From: Bimastos eiseni
Taxonomy: Eukaryota > Annelida > Clitellata > Crassiclitellata > Lumbricidae
NCBI GenBank assembly: GCA_959347315.1
Contig: OY365811.1
Coordinates: forward strand, 40,442,946 to 40,506,945
Direction of reading: 5' to 3'
Length of the DNA stretch: 64,000 bases
Every line of letters starts with the position of its first letter. Positions within the stretch are counted from its first letter, which is position 1. The notes beneath the pieces were generated by a model. It had not been told where the DNA came from. It saw nothing but the letters and a program-made list of their open reading frames with translations, and did no database searches. This document shows positions 1 through 13,810 of this stretch, one piece after another. The translations under genes and the position numbers were made by a program.

Positions 1-194
1 GGATGCCCCTGGAAGTGATAATAACAGTAATAGTAGTAATTTAATAGTAATAATTACAATAGTAATAATAATAGTAATAAAAATGATAGCAATAATAATA
101 ATAACGACGAGCATGTACTAAATCAGTAACTTACTTGCTGACTGTGCCGCATTATGGGATGTGTGGCTTGGCACGCTCTGAGCACATTTGTGGG

Positions 195-262
195 TGGTCA
201 TATTCATTCATTTCGATAATTTATATAGCGCCTCTTCAAGGGAAACTACTCAGAGGTTGTTT
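195..262 (-). mobile_element. LINE 3' tail fragment
   Basis: Read on the minus strand, this carries the phrase 'CTCTGAGTAG...TTGAAGAGGCGCTATATAAAT' that recurs about ten times in the window as the 3' end of one LINE family. Only the tail is left. Confidence 0.6.
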
Positions 263-297
263 AGTCATACGAATTATCAAATTTTATTTCTACTGAA

Positions 298-700
298 ATG
301 ACGATTTTTCTATATAAAAACGTAACCACTCTAAATTTGGCCATGTCTTTGGCTATATGCTGGCTGTGCTCCACTGGCTCCCTCTCCAACATCGAATCTC
401 GTACCGTATCATCTCTTTGGTATGGTGGTCCTTGCAAGGTCTCACCCCTGGATATTTTCACGATCACTCTTACTCTACTTTGAGTGTACCGGGTCGCCAC
501 TCTTTCTGTTGTACTGAGCGAGGCATGCTCATTGTCCCATTTGCCCATACAACTACTAAATAGAATCATGCCTTCTCAGTGGTTGGTCCCTCACTCTGGA
601 ACACGCTCTTGTTGGCATTGCGGTTGTTGCTCGCCAAGGATTCACTCAGGCTCCTGAGTAGTAGCTTGAAGGGGCGCTGTATGGTAATGAATGAATTAAT
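298..700 (+). mobile_element. 5'-truncated LINE, 3' end
   Basis: The translation contains LHWLPLQHRISYRI, the motif following the reverse transcriptase domain in CR1/Jockey-like LINEs. The 3' tail 'GAGTAGTAGCTTGAAGGGGCGCT' and an (ATGA)n-type end follow. The frame is broken. A related piece lies on the minus strand near 37.9-38.3 kb. Confidence 0.65.
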
Positions 701-1839
701 TAATGTAGCGCAATAATTCCAAAATGTCATATCCCCATAGACGTAAGCTGAACAATTATTTGCAACATGAGTAAAACGTTCATCATTACAAGCTGGTATA
801 AATAAACTCATATCGATTTCGGATACAAAATGAATTTTACAGATGCAATGCACGTGCTGTCGTTATCGAAGATCGGCTTAACTCACTGCAGATTATGATT
901 TATTTGCAGTTCATAAACTGGTAGATAATTATGTATTATTCTGGATGCTACTGGTGAAGATAATGATGACGATGATCATCACAACGACGTGTTATCGACC
1001 AAGATAGGCGAACGATTGCTTTAATTATCCCATCGCTACTACCGTCGTTGCGAAGCTCAAACTTTGTAACCAACTTACATTAAATAAAATCACTTTTTCA
1101 GAATAGAATAGACGCACAGTAATAAACGATAACAACGCACTTAGACACAAATCGTAAAACACAAAATTTTGCGGTATAATCAGTATTTCCAACAAGCACG
1201 TACAGGAAGTGGCAGTAAGAAGAGCTGATTTTTGTAGCACTGATAATAGTTGACTCGTTTCTTGTTAAACTGAAATCAAAGTTACAATTTTAAATCTAAG
1301 ATTGTTATGACAATAAAGACTTTTTCAGCCTTAATTTTGCTGCGAATTTTTTCTCGCAGTTTGGCAATTGTGGTCAAATTCAAACTGATCAAGATAGCGA
1401 AATTATGTATACCGTCGCTTGCGTTCGTTTAATGTTTTAAACATTGTTCCACTGTGTGGTCACTATGAAAACTGGGCAAATCTTCCATATTTTTATAGGG
1501 CCTACTAGGACAACACAAATTGTAATACGTTCTACTGGGCCAGCATGAAATACCAGTAGGACCTACCGGATATATGTAGGCCTAGTAGCATCTACAAACA
1601 AGTATTAAATCGTAAATTTTAATTATTTAAACTCAGATAGGCCTACATTTCTTTCCGCATTAGCCGATGTAACAGAAATAGTGAGGTATGTTTTATAAAG
1701 TAACCTATTAATAGATTATGGAATCTTGGTGACATCTATTTATCTATCCAAATCGCCTTTTTCCACCGATTTGGTTCAGTATTTTCTAACATCAAGATAC
1801 AATTACTGTCTATATACAATGTAGACCCACTGTAATGTA

Positions 1840-2000
1840 AATCTTAGAAAAGTTCTCAGAGCCCACAAAAGCCACATCAGAGACTAACTCAATCACCAGT
1901 GCTACAAGTCCACAGTGGCTATATTACACTTCTCCTTTAGTTTCGGTGCAAAAGTCTTGGAAAGTCAAGCCAAGGAGACAGTATGGTGCTACGGTGGTAG
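1840..2000. repeat. Dispersed repeat, 'GTAAATCTTAGAAA' family
   Basis: The start 'TGTAAATCTTAGAAAAGTTCTCAG' (split here: TGTAAATCTTAG / AAAAGTTCTCAG) followed by 'AGCCCACAAAAGCCACATCAGAGA' in degenerate form recurs at 38595, 38985 and 47785. Flanking TGTAATG repeats suggest it is the reverse complement of a LINE 3' end. Confidence 0.55.
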
Positions 2001-2732
2001 TCGGTGATGGCACACGAGTAGAATTTTGGATAGTATAAAGTTTAAGAGTTTGGAGACAAATAAATGGACGCTTGTCTGGACTTCCATACACAACCAATTG
2101 ATCACAATTTGAAGCTAATGATATTCATTTGAGGAACGTGAATTGTTTTTATAGCTACCAGTCATCGTTTTTATATCAGTTTAATCCAATGTGTGGGTTG
2201 CCAATATGAAAATATCTTCTAGTGATATTGATAATTAAGTTAAATAGTTCTGTCCAAACGCTGTGATTTTGGTATAGAAACCGATTCCATAACTGCTTGG
2301 TACATGACAGGCACGAATGTGTCTTAGTATGATGATGGATATGATTAAGCCTGTCTTATTTCTGGTAATCTTAGGAGAAGATCTTATCAGCAAGTGCAAT
2401 AAATCTAATGGATAAGTGCAATAAAATACAAGCAAATGACCAAGGAAAATCTTAGGCCAAAGGATTTATGGTACTTATTGGCAGACGCTGAAATATCCAA
2501 CAGGTTCAGATAAACTATGATTACAAATTGTTAGAAAGCAAGACATAGCGCGATACCTACGCTTGTAAAGTCTTTTATTTATACAAAATCCGATACAACT
2601 AAAGACGCTCGGTTGTATAACATCCAAAGAGCTCAGAGTTACAAACAACATCAGCTCGAGTTGTTTTCTTCATAAACCTTCAGCTCTAACTAAAATGATT
2701 TCACATTTCCACTATAATTCGACAGCTTCCGT

Positions 2733-4628
2733 TCAGATGCTATCTCTGTCCTTTGATGGATTCTTTATCCGATAACGAAGCTGTGGCCTAAAAATGAACA
2801 TTATATTAATTTCAAAAACTGAACAAATAAAACAGGGTTTTAACATTGGAGCCTGATTAGTAGAGTAAGTGCTCAAAAACCTGCATCATTAGGATTTACA
2901 CAACACCATCTCAGGGTGTTTGGGAAAGAATCTCTTATATAACATTAACTACTTGATGCCTCAGAGAAAGCAATAGTCACACATTAATGTATTGAAGAAT
3001 AGAACTTAATTTATATTTACTTAGGAGATCATCCAGAACTCCGTAAAACGAAGAAAGATATTTAAGGATTAGCCAAGTCTTGATAATTTCAATAGAAGCA
3101 CTATTTAAGTCTATGGATGACAAAGAGAATAAATTTAACCAATTTCAGTGAACACGGCCAACACAGATTGAAATTTGAAGAAGCTGACAAAACAACGACC
3201 AAATCTTACTTTCGATCAAAGGCGTGTCTTGTTGTGTGGAATATCTTCATCAGTTCTTCCTGCGTTGGTCCGTCCGGACGAAACTTGTACTTTTCATCAA
3301 GCAGATACTGCGTCTTCAGCTCAGTATCACCCTGAAAACAAACGACTGCCACTAGAGCACGGCCAAACACTTAACATGACCCAGTCGAGTCCACCACCAC
3401 TAGTGACTTCCCTGTATCGTTCTCCAAACTGTTAACGACATCAAGCATCATAAATTTATTCAATCTTTGAGTGGCACTACATAAATGCTTAGTTACAATC
3501 ATTAGCCCCTCAAAGACATTTTTCATATGCCCCATAGTTCATCTGTACGCCAATAATTCTCAGATAATAGATATACTCGAAGATTCCTGCAAAACATTCA
3601 GTCATTCAGTTACATTATTATGCATTTATATAGTGACATTGAAAGGGTAGAGAAGCAAAGAAGAAATAGCAACACAATCAACGATCAAACATCAATTGAA
3701 ATGAGCAATTATGAGAGAAGGACTTGCTCAAGGTCCTTAAGCACTAACCATCTCAGATGAGGCTAGAGCCTGCACACTCTGTGTTAGAGAGTGACACTCT
3801 AATGGGAAAGCGGCGACACTGCGGTCAACATGACAAAATCTGCAGTAATGGCGCAGAGGAGGCAGTATGCCGAGGGGATAGCAGAAAAGTCTCCAGTATT
3901 ACCACACGATTAGAAATACAAGAGCAGCAATTAGCCATGTAACGGTTATAACTATGCCCACTGTTGCAATGAACTATCCCGGTAAGTTAGCTGTGAAGAC
4001 AGAAAAAGAGAAATCCTATCTTTTTCTTCTTACCTGTCTGATTTCTGGCTCCTTCCTGGGAAGCGGCTGAAGATAAGCAAAACATAAATCATGTATTGCT
4101 CATAAATTCATTATTAAAGCTTTGGTTCATAACATTCATTGCATGCAAGGAGCAAAAATATTTGTTGAAATATTGCTTTAGAATTATTAGTTTGTTGTTC
4201 ACTAAGAAACATAAGACTCTGAAGCCGTATTCTACTATCTTCCTTACTTCATGAGATTCTTTAGTGTTTATGGAAGTCTGTAAGAGGCAATACATAGAAA
4301 TTCATATTATACACATAGATATGTAATGCATACGCAGCAACATTCCAGCAAAGGCTTAAAACCACTTTGTTCTAAGACTGTAGATTGGAGTTGTTAGGTC
4401 AACTAGTTTCCTCAAATGGCACAAATGGTACACAACTATATAATACGTGGCAATCATTAGTTTTCTGGGCTTATCAGCAGTAGAGATGAGTGAAAAACAA
4501 ACAATTTGTCGTTTGTTTAAGAAAATTCAGAATCCAAAGAGCAGACTGCGTTTAGATTATTTCACATACTTTCGTGTGCTCGTAAGGAAAGCTTTGCTGT
4601 GGATGCCAACAAAGAACCATGCCGCCAT
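2733..4628 (-). CDS. Predicted small gene, unknown, possibly mitochondrial protein
   Basis: Four putative minus-strand exons are seen. Exon 4628-4570 starts MAAWFFVGIHSKAFLTSTR, which looks like a mitochondrial presequence (basic, Ser/Thr-rich, no acid), and ends at a GTATGT donor. A 33-nt exon at 4066-4034 is flanked by AG and GTAAGA. Exon 3331-3210 reads GDTELKTQYLL...TRHAFDR and ends at GTAAGA. Exon 2787-2733 gives RYRIKNPSKDRDSI and a stop. The last two join in phase (2+1). The second and third do not join in phase, so a middle exon is missing or the second is spurious. I do not recognise the family. The 3' pair is the better supported half. Confidence 0.45.
3700..3770 (-). mobile_element. 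SINE-like fragment
   Basis: On the minus strand this reads 'GGTTAGTGCTTAAGGACC' followed by TTGAGCAAGTCCTT and ATAATTGCTC. This is the tail of the tRNA-derived repeat family also seen at 5409, 33290, 47325 and 63080. Confidence 0.4.
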
Positions 4629-5408
4629 CTTTTGACAAAGTCAACAGTGGGGGTCTGCTGGAAATACAACAGCTGTGAATAAATTCCTGTAAAATTAAGC
4701 TATGACAGAACACTTACAACTTAAATAATAAATTACAATGTCCACTGTGTAATACTTATAACAATGAATATAGATTTGTGTACAATGCTACATATAAGTT
4801 TTGAGTTTACAATTTGTGATTACTATAATATGTTACCAATAACAGAACAGTTGAATATCTCACAAGTGAAAATATGCTCAGATATACATCAAATGGCTAT
4901 ATCTCATCTATTGCTGTAAATTACAGTGGTTCTTAATGGCATCACATTATATAACCACTAACCACATTACTAATATTTATCTGACATTTACTGTTTGGAA
5001 ATTTCTCAAATCAGCCAATAAGAGTAACTATTTTTTCTAAATCAAAGTTGGACAAGTATTTAAACTGATGCTATTGAACTGAAAGGTTTCCAAAGCATCA
5101 TAAAATTTAACATCTGTCAAAGAATCAACACCGAAAAGTAATTTCACGTAATGTCAGTTAGATGTTCAAAAGGTACCTTGATGAAGACGAAAACCTTGCA
5201 TTATAAAACGATGTGACTACAGAAATAGAAGAAAACAAATTCTGTTACGAAACTGAAATACGATTCTGCATTTCTCCCCCAAAGATCCAAACAATCTTAG
5301 AAAAGCCTCTTAATAAAAATACTGAATCCATTAAATTGAAATCCTTGAACTGCAATCATGTATAACCAAGTTGACAACAAGAGAATGAGAGGCACAAGAT
5401 TTTTGTGG

Positions 5409-5580
5409 CATGGTGGCCGATTGGTTAGCGTGTGCTGAGTGAGCAGATTCGACTCTCAGGTGTCACTGTGTAAGGACCTTGAGCTAGTCATTTGCACACA
5501 ATTGCTCTGCATATGTGCACTTCTGAACTAAACTGTAAGAAGGGCGATATCAAAAAACAGTTGTATTGTATTACAAGCTA
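5409..5580 (+). mobile_element. tRNA-derived SINE (family B)
   Basis: It begins GTGGCCGATTGGTTAGCG, a tRNA-like head with an A-box, and continues with a degenerate B-box, GGACCTTGAGCTAGTCATTTG and an AT-rich end. Related copies lie at 22900, 33290, 47325, 49258 and 63080. Confidence 0.55.
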
Positions 5581-6339
5581 ACATAATGTGCAGAGGCGAT
5601 TTATACCATGAACCAGGCAACGGCCGTATTTAGATGGAAGAATAGGTTATCCAAAGATATAGTGTGAGGTTAACTGAACGAGTTCAAGTGGCGTGAACGT
5701 TTAGGAAGCACCTTTCATCATATGTCTTACTTGAACAAATGCATATAGGAAGGAATACGAGACGACATAAAACGGCATATCAAACACTTTCCTCTCGGCT
5801 TATGTGCGAGTTACTTCTGTAGCTGCATATACGGTCATGCTGAGGCCGAAGGTTTTTGCTTATATCTGAAAACGACACCAACCCTAATCCTCACCCTAAC
5901 CGACCCTCAAGACCACTATCAAAAGAATTCAGGTGTTTTTAACAGCATGCATGTGCCTAAGGTCTTCACCTACACAACTGTGTATGCTATCAACCGCATA
6001 GGCAAAATTTTCGTTTATACTGTGGCCTAATTTTCCACCACAAAAGATTCATTCATATATAGTAGACCTATTTAAGCTGAACCAATTTCAGAGCAGAATC
6101 AATGCCATAAACTTTAACTTCAAAACTTAATGTATGCCGAGCACCAAAGTCTAGCGGTAATCAGGTCAAGCGCCCTTGACACGACATGGCTGCATTATGG
6201 CGCTCTAGAAATCGTCTGTTTAATAATAATAATGTCCTTAGAATCAGACGATCAGTTCTTTGAGAGATAGAGATGGCACACGGTGGATAAGCAAACCGTG
6301 GAGGACGCCCTACTTCTGTAAGCGACTGTGTCCAAAAAG

Positions 6340-6445
6340 TCATTTTGCGATCAGCAATTTATCCACCACTAATCAGCAAATCAGCATTTTACCCATCAGC
6401 ATTTTGCAATCAGCAATTTATCCACCGCTAATCAGCATTTTACCT
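6340..6445. repeat. Short tandem duplication
   Basis: Two diverged copies of a unit containing CAGCAATTTATCCACC and CTAATCAGCATTTTACC lie side by side. No coding role is visible. Confidence 0.55.
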
Positions 6446-8276
6446 GGGCACTGTCCAAAACACACGCTTACTTATAGTACACAAGACCTAAGGTCATTGT
6501 CACATTATTCTAAGCAAAGTCAACATCTACGATTATTACAAAATAAATGTTCTTACGTTTTAAACTACTTTTAACACAATGTGCGAACTGATTTACTTTT
6601 AAAAGCATCATTTTGCGCTTTATAAAATATAATAACAACTCTCTTGTGGCTATTCCTTGAATATATACGTTGAATATTCATGAGGCAAAGATTCTCATAT
6701 GTCATGTTGAGGATAATTATTTTATCCATGGCGACAGGAAGAGTTAATAACCAAAATCTATACATTTTGATTTATAACTACATAGTCAACCATAATCTAC
6801 AGTCTTTGGTAACAGTTTTCTAAAACTGGAAGCCGTCGTCAGCTCCATTGGAAAGATGGATATTGGAAGCTGATGTCAAACGCAGGAATACCATAGTTAC
6901 CATATTGGCGCTACAATAAAATGACGTTCTTATATAGACTCGACAAAAGGAAATTTAAAGGTGTCAAAACACATTATATAATATGGTATTTATTTAGTTG
7001 AATATCGTCTTTTCAAGTTAAAATTTGTCAACTTTTATAAAGAAATAAAATAAAAACAATGCTAGTAGCACTTACATTTTAACAAGTTTTGAAATTAGGC
7101 GAAATAAAAATTAATTAAACAGAAATATATCATTTGATTTTTGGGTTGATTTGAACATTTCATTACTGTAGGACTGCAGCATGAGCAACATGAACAGACG
7201 CTTTATAAAGGGAATAGAAATATTCAGATTTCAGTTATAATAATTTATAATTTCCATTTATTATTCAAACCTACAACAACGCAGCATAATTATAGACAAA
7301 ATAGCATGAACGAATTATGTCGGCAGTCACGCAAGGCATCCATTATGCTATACATGTAAATTTAACTTAACGAACACCGGCAGCCGTTGCGGTTATCAGA
7401 CCCCGTTCCTCGATCAGCTCTGCGCAGTAAGTTACTCATTTACTCTACGGATCCAGTTGAATTTCACAAAGAATATTTTAAATTACTTTCCTTCAGTTTC
7501 GAATACGGTTTGCAGTCATTGAAACAAATAGCGAACAACTGGCATCCCATTTGAATCCTGCTTTTGATCAAAATCTTTGTCTGGACCTCTGCAGTGACTT
7601 AATTGGGCATGTAACATATTTCTATTTGTGATGTCCACATTTGCCCGTTTAATTTAAATTTAATTCAACATTTAGTTTGCGAGAAGCACACTGTCTGTCG
7701 GGACCTCTTCCCTTGCCATGCGCACCATTATGCTTGTCTCCGACACTCGATTACCCCTCATCCCAAGTGCATACGTGATATATGGATGGCTGTAACTATC
7801 CCTAAAGGGTCGGGAGGGGAGGGACAAGGATTGGCCAACAGAGCCACCACCACTTTTACGAGGCGGTTATAAAATCTTGTCAAGGACAAGCGCACCCTTG
7901 GCTAGAGAGACAACCCCTCGTATTACCTCTTGTTATATCCAAACAGTTTTAAACAGCTGTATGAATCAATGTACTTTTAAATTATTTAGTTGTTCTTGTC
8001 AGTCCACATAATTGCATTCCATTTTATTGTGTGTTATACTGTAATACCACATATAAATGTTGTAATTAGTCTCAACCACGTAATGTATGTACAATTGTCT
8101 GGTGCAAAATGGTGATACATAGTTTCATCCTTTTTGAGCGTCATCTATAGCAAGCTGCTTCTTGAAGTGAAACAGGCGGATTGACAGCAAGCTCGATATA
8201 TAGTGCAACATAAATGACCCAATTTGGTGTTTGGTTGCATATGCAGTAAACCAGTGTAGTATCAATAAATTGTTCT

Positions 8277-11200
8277 TCACATCTGATGAAACCATTCTGG
8301 ATCAAACACAAGCGGATAGAACTGGCCGGCCATTTTCTGTCCCTGTATGAAAATAGACGTAATCAATACCTCATTATTACACACAGTTTGATATATAATA
8401 CAATTAAAACTGAAGACAATTAAAACATGCCTCATTCTAACATAAATTCTGATATGCATGTAACGTGGTCAGGACCATAGAATATATTGATGGTCAGGAC
8501 CAGTTTATATCAATGGTCAGAACATGAATCCCAAAATTAGCTCCATCGGAGATTATAAATCGTAATAACATGATCTTGTACATAGCAGTTCTTGGCTTAG
8601 TTCTCAAAGTCAGCGCTATATGGTTATAGTCAAATATTAAATACACAGTTCTAACAGTATGGAACAATTAGTAACTGCATTGTGATAATATGTAAATGCA
8701 GCTATATTACTGGTCTTTAGCAATTACGTAAATGCTCTGGATATTTTATATATATATATATAGCTTTGCAAATTGGATTTATCAGCTTTGGATGTATCAG
8801 TAAATATTGTAAAAGAACAGATATGCCTGGATAACATTTATATATTGCTGAAAATATAGCAACAAGAGTGCAAATATGAACCTAATAAACTCTAAGCCTC
8901 TTCATAACATTCGATTATGATGATTGTCATCAGAAGCGTCTCTGAGTAGTCACCTTGAAGAGGCGCTATACACATATTCTTGTAATGAATGAATGAATGA
9001 ATGATGGTTTAACTGAAAATGAATTTAAGTTAATGCCCTAAGCATTATAACATATTTGCAAAATAGAAATCAATAGATCAGATCAGTTAATATCTGTTCT
9101 GAATGCATTATATAAATGGTCTTTTACAAAGAGTAACAATAAAGACAGATTACAGTGCAGTTCCATATTAAAATAATTCGAAGATTCTTCAAAATGCTCC
9201 ATAACAACAGGTAACTGCTGAGATTACGTTACATTACAGCTGGAAAACAGGTGGACCTTGGGGATATTGGCAGCTGCGTGAAACATTGGATTTCCCTCCA
9301 TACAAAGTAGCGGCTTGTCTGTGTTAGATGAAACGCCGTCTGCGAAGTAGTTGAGTACAGCTGCTCTACGTGACCTATCAGCACTACAACAAATAGAAAA
9401 ACTTATAAAGTATCGCACTTTACGTAACTCTTTAATGTACCCGCGTGTAAATAACCCATAAGATTGTGTATTCTGGAATTGTAATTATAATGATAAGCAT
9501 TACTTGTCAGCATTATAAATTTTAGAAATGTCCAGTTACAGTTGTGTATCAGTACCGAGATGAAAGATCACAGATGAATGAGCAAGGATGAAAGGTCATG
9601 GATGAAGGATCATGGATGAAAGATCAAGAATGAAAGATGTTATAGTTATAGTTCAGTATCAGTACCGAGATGAAAGATCAAGAATAACAGATCAATGATA
9701 TTGATCATGGATGAACAATCAAGGATGGAAGATCAAGGATGAAAGATTAAGGATGAAAGATAAAGGATGAATGATTAAGGATGAGAGATCAAGGATGAAA
9801 GATTAAGGATGAAAGATCAAGGAAAATAGAGCAAGGATGCATGTGTCAAGTACTCAAGTGATGATCTGAACATTTCCTGGAAATAAGAGATGAATGTAAG
9901 CAAACCTTATATTGTCAAAAGTATCACTGAATTCAGTGTTTCCCAGAATGTGGAATCTCGGCGTCAGATAGCCAGGTATGGTTAAATCAGTTTGAATCAT
10001 TTGAACTGAGATGAGATTATTTGAACTACAAACTTGTTAGCAAAAGAGCCATGAACAGCCATTGAATGGTGAAAGCTGGCTTCACCCTTCTTAAGGAGGG
10101 CAGGACGTGGCTTGAAACCATCCAGCTCCTCTGGTGTCAGGATTGTCTGTGGAAATGACAGAAACACTGCAGATCAGAAAACAACCTTTGAAGCACTCAG
10201 CATTAATTGAATGGTCAATCAAGTTCAACACAAAATGTTTGAATACACCAAAAGCAACAACATTGATCATGATACATTTAAATTTCATCCACCCAAGCTA
10301 TATACAATCCCACAGGAACGATAAATAAAATTACAAATAATAATCATGCCAAAAATCAACAAGATCACTCAGATAAAAAAAATTGGACAATAAACGATGA
10401 CAATGTGTGTGTGTGTGTGTGTGCGTGCGTGTGACTGTGTGTGCCATTTGTGTTCATAATACTTAATATTCATACCTTGATGCCCTCCATGTCCTTGAAG
10501 TTGAAATCCAAAACAGGAAGAGGATCACCATTTCGGTTCCATCTAAATACAGCACAATCGATAGAATTAGAAGCTATGATTAGGACTTCTATGCCACGAT
10601 TAGGACTTTTAAGCCATGACTAGTACATCTATGCCATGATAAGTACTATTAAGCCATGATTAGTCCTTCCTTCTATGCTATGATTAATATGTTTAAGCCA
10701 TGATTAGGACTTTAAAGCCATGATTAGTATTTCTATGCCATGTTTAGTACTTTTAAGCCATGATTAGTATTTCAATGCTATGATTAGTACTTTTAAGCCA
10801 TGATTAGTAATTTTAAGCCATGATTAGTACTTTTATGCCATGATTAGTTCTTTTAAGCCATGATTAGACAAAAGACCAAAAGAGTCATTGACTAAACCTG
10901 GGAAAAGTTCCATGTGTCAGGCATGACTGTACAGAACGGGGAGAATATAATGAGCATGCATCCTGACAATATTAACTAACTTGTGTGAACCTGGGATGTA
11001 CTGGAGGCATCCGTTCTCCAAACTCTGATCATCGAGTGCAATGTGAACCTGTACAACAAAGTCGACACTATTATCATGTGTACTGCAAAAGGACATCATG
11101 ACTTCGTAAAAGCAATCAATTATCGCACTCACAGCATCACAAGTGTTAAGTAGTCTACGGGTTTTCTCCAACCCAAAACACATACACACACACACAGTCA

Positions 11201-13810
11201 CACACATACACCCACACACACACACCTATACATACACACACACACAGCTACACACAAATTCTGTAGTATTAAATTAGTGCTGATGTCAGTCAATATATAA
11301 CCAACATTATGTGGGCCTAAACATGGTAGTCATAAAACTTACCGTAACGTGCATCTGTGGCGTAGTCCGAGTCCAGTACGAGTAATCCTGGTGCCTTGGA
11401 AAGAACAACAGATTCAAAGTCATTAAGACAATGTTCATCAAGACAGTGTCAATTGACACAAAGAGTCCATTAACACAAAGAGTCCATTAACACAACTTCC
11501 ATTAACACAAAGAGTCCATTAACACAACTACCATTAACACAGTGTCCATTAGCACAACGTCCATTAACACAATGTTCATTAACACAATGTTCCTTAACAC
11601 AATGTTCATTAACACAATGTTCATTAACACAATGTTCATTAACACAATGTTCATTAACACAATCTTCATTAACACAATCTTCATTAACACAATCTTCATT
11701 AACACAATCTTCATTAACACAATCTTCATTAACACAATATCTATTGTGCTTAGCCTATGAGACTGTAATGCCAGCATTATCGAAAGAGAAATTGAGACAA
11801 GTAATAAGACTCTACCAAGCGACATTCCCACCGCGTTTTGGAGGCTTGGCAAACAACTGGTCGTGCCAGAATCGAACGGCCTTCTCCTCATTCTCAACCA
11901 ACAGCTGAGAACACGGAACCTAACATGTCAAAAGAACACAAGAAAAAGAAAAAAATAAACAAAATATAATGAGAAAAATAACACAAAAACACATGAAATA
12001 AATTATACTGATGGACTAAAAAAAATAATTACATATAAATAAACACACAAAATTAATAAATTATAAGAATACAAAAATGATATTGACAGACATAATGAAT
12101 AGAATGAATTAACTAACTACTTATAACTTAATGAGAAATTTAAAAAATGTGAAAATTGTAACATCAACACTAAAACAACGAAAAAACCTCTGAATCAAGT
12201 TCCTCACTTACCACGACTTTAGGGTGAAAGACCAAGTCGTGGAAAAGTGACGTTAGGCGCCAGTGGCCGAGGACGTGAACCAGTACATTGTCTGGATCCC
12301 CGCTCTGGTTGCTGTGAAATTCATACAGAAGGTCTCGTCCCGGATGTGTGCATTGTTCACCCACCTACGACAGTGGAGTATCTATTTTGTAATAATAATA
12401 ATAATCGCATCAATGTAACGTCATTAGAAAACAAACAACAATGAGACATAATTAGAAAACAATAATACAAACAAATATTTTTTTAATTAAACCACCATTT
12501 AAAAAACATGTTTTTTGCCACAACTATCACCACCACCTGCCTCCTCAAATTCTACCACTGCCAAGAATGATATAGCATCATAGCACCCACTATCATCACA
12601 TCATCAATGCTACCACTACCATAACAACTACTCCTTCCATCACTACTACTGTCACAACCAACTCCATTGTAGCAATCTACCGCCTCTTCGTTTTTTCATA
12701 TATATATATATATATATATATGTTATATATATATAACATTATTATATAACATATATATATATATATATATGCATAAAGATTTTTATATATCATGCACATC
12801 AATGTTACTTAAGTTGAGGGGATAACCTTAACATTATCATATATCATCAAGCAATTTGAAACATTAATTGGACATTTGTACCGGACTTACCAGGTAGAAC
12901 TGATACTCCTTAAGAATCAGATCGCACTGTTCAGGACTGAGAATAGGAATATTGGTAAGGAATCCATCTTTCCAGAACTGAGTCACTTGGTCAGCACTTA
13001 GTTTGAACTTAGACCAATCCTAGAAAAACAGTCAGTTGGTGGCTTTTATGAGCTACAGAAAATTTTCCATGTGACGTAGCAACGAGTGATTAAGACCGAA
13101 GACAAGCCTTCGATTAAGTGAAACAAGTATGCACTTAATTGAACCTCCTGCAAACTCACTGCAGGAACATCATGTATGAACAATAAAAGAAACACAAATA
13201 ATAATAATTATAATCAGCAATTACAAAACAGACATCCTTGGAGTAGTGAGAATAAAGAGAAAGCAAGCAATAGAAATTGCGATCACTATAGGAACTGATT
13301 TTTTATAGCATCAGGGTGATAAACCACACCAGTTACGAAGCGATATCGACTTCATTCCTCTTTACCCTGCCATGGCTGGTGTCTAATTTTCTCCCTGTTA
13401 CCTTGTTGACCACCCTTCAACAGTGTACAATCGATGTTCTCATTTTAAAGGCGAATTCGCCAGAGGTACGTTACAGTAACATAAATCTTAGACCATAATT
13501 GTTCTTTCCTATTGGAGATTTGAACCGTAACAATGTGTGGTGCATAAAAAAATAACAAAAAGAGTAAATACAAGAGCATTCCATTAAGGTAACTATGAGG
13601 CAGCAATGAGTTTGAAGAGTTATCAATGTTGTTTTTCATCACACTGACAGAGAATCAGCATGTACTGGTTCATTGCTGGTTCTGCTAAACTACCATGAGA
13701 AGGATATCAAGGTGGCTCACAGTAGCTGGTGGATAGAGGATTTCTGTGGCTGGCTTATGCAATGTACTCCAGTCGATAACGTTTGGCATCACTTCTACCG
13801 GGCCATCCAT
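8277..13810 (-). CDS. Phytanoyl-CoA dioxygenase (PhyH) family protein, 10 exons
   Basis: Exons (minus): 13810-13721, 13019-12891, 12364-12212, 11919-11816, 11394-11343, 11048-10981, 10542-10476, 10146-10034, 9383-9257 and 8342-8277. All junctions keep phase and give about 322 residues. The family comprises Fe(II)/2-oxoglutarate oxygenases. Visible marks are [24 protein letters not shown]; the metal motif WHQDYSYW (His160, Asp162); [19 protein letters not shown]; a distal VHGS (His253, probable third ligand); and DRSRRA, whose arginine probably binds 2-oxoglutarate. The C-terminus is [17 protein letters not shown]. It resembles bacterial-type PhyH proteins more than human PHYH or PHYHD1, so the substrate is unknown. 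No signal peptide is seen. The donor of the first exon (ACT/GTGAGC) is weak and the ATG at 13810 is the best start I see; an upstream exon is possible. Confidence 0.9.
8934..9003 (+). mobile_element. LINE 3' tail in PhyH intron
   Basis: It contains GCGTCTCTGAGTAGTCACC and TTGAAGAGGCGCTATA and ends in an (ATGA)n microsatellite, as at 650-700. Confidence 0.6.
9545..9835. repeat. Minisatellite, about 15-bp unit GATGAAAGATCAAGG
   Basis: Diverged tandem copies fill part of a PhyH intron. A longer segment starting AGTATCAGTACCGAGATG occurs twice (about 9547 and 9655), so there is higher-order duplication. Confidence 0.8.
10575..10866. repeat. Minisatellite, about 20-bp unit
   Basis: About 14 tandem copies of a unit close to ATGATTAGTACTTTTAAGCC lie in the PhyH intron between exons 10981-11048 and 10476-10542. 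Confidence 0.85.
11461..11745. repeat. Minisatellite, 15-bp unit CATTAACACAATGTT
   Basis: Near-perfect 15-bp copies lie in the PhyH intron. The left block carries AATGTT and the right block AATCTT. Because the unit length is a multiple of three, it stays open on both strands and makes spurious repetitive frames. Confidence 0.9.
12698..12772. repeat. (TA)n palindrome
   Basis: Two (TA)n runs flank GTTATATATATATAAC and its partner, giving a long AT palindrome inside a PhyH intron. Confidence 0.85.

Larger units (their letters stand above)
1..2732. other. Intergenic, no gene recognised
   Basis: I see no supported coding exon here. Positions 1-112 are a low-complexity run rich in AAT and AGT triplets. 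The rest is AT-rich and holds LINE 3' ends (195-262 and 298-700) and one copy of a dispersed repeat (1840-2000). The short open frames lack splice context and protein similarity that I can recognise. Confidence 0.6.
4629..8276. other. Intergenic, no gene recognised
   Basis: AT-rich sequence with one SINE copy at 5409 and a short tandem duplication at 6340. A CCCTAA-like patch near 5880-5910 is too short and irregular to be telomeric. A possible minus-strand terminal exon at about 7438-7375 (reading LIEERGLITATAAGVR then stop) has an AG acceptor, but I found no partner exon. Confidence 0.5.
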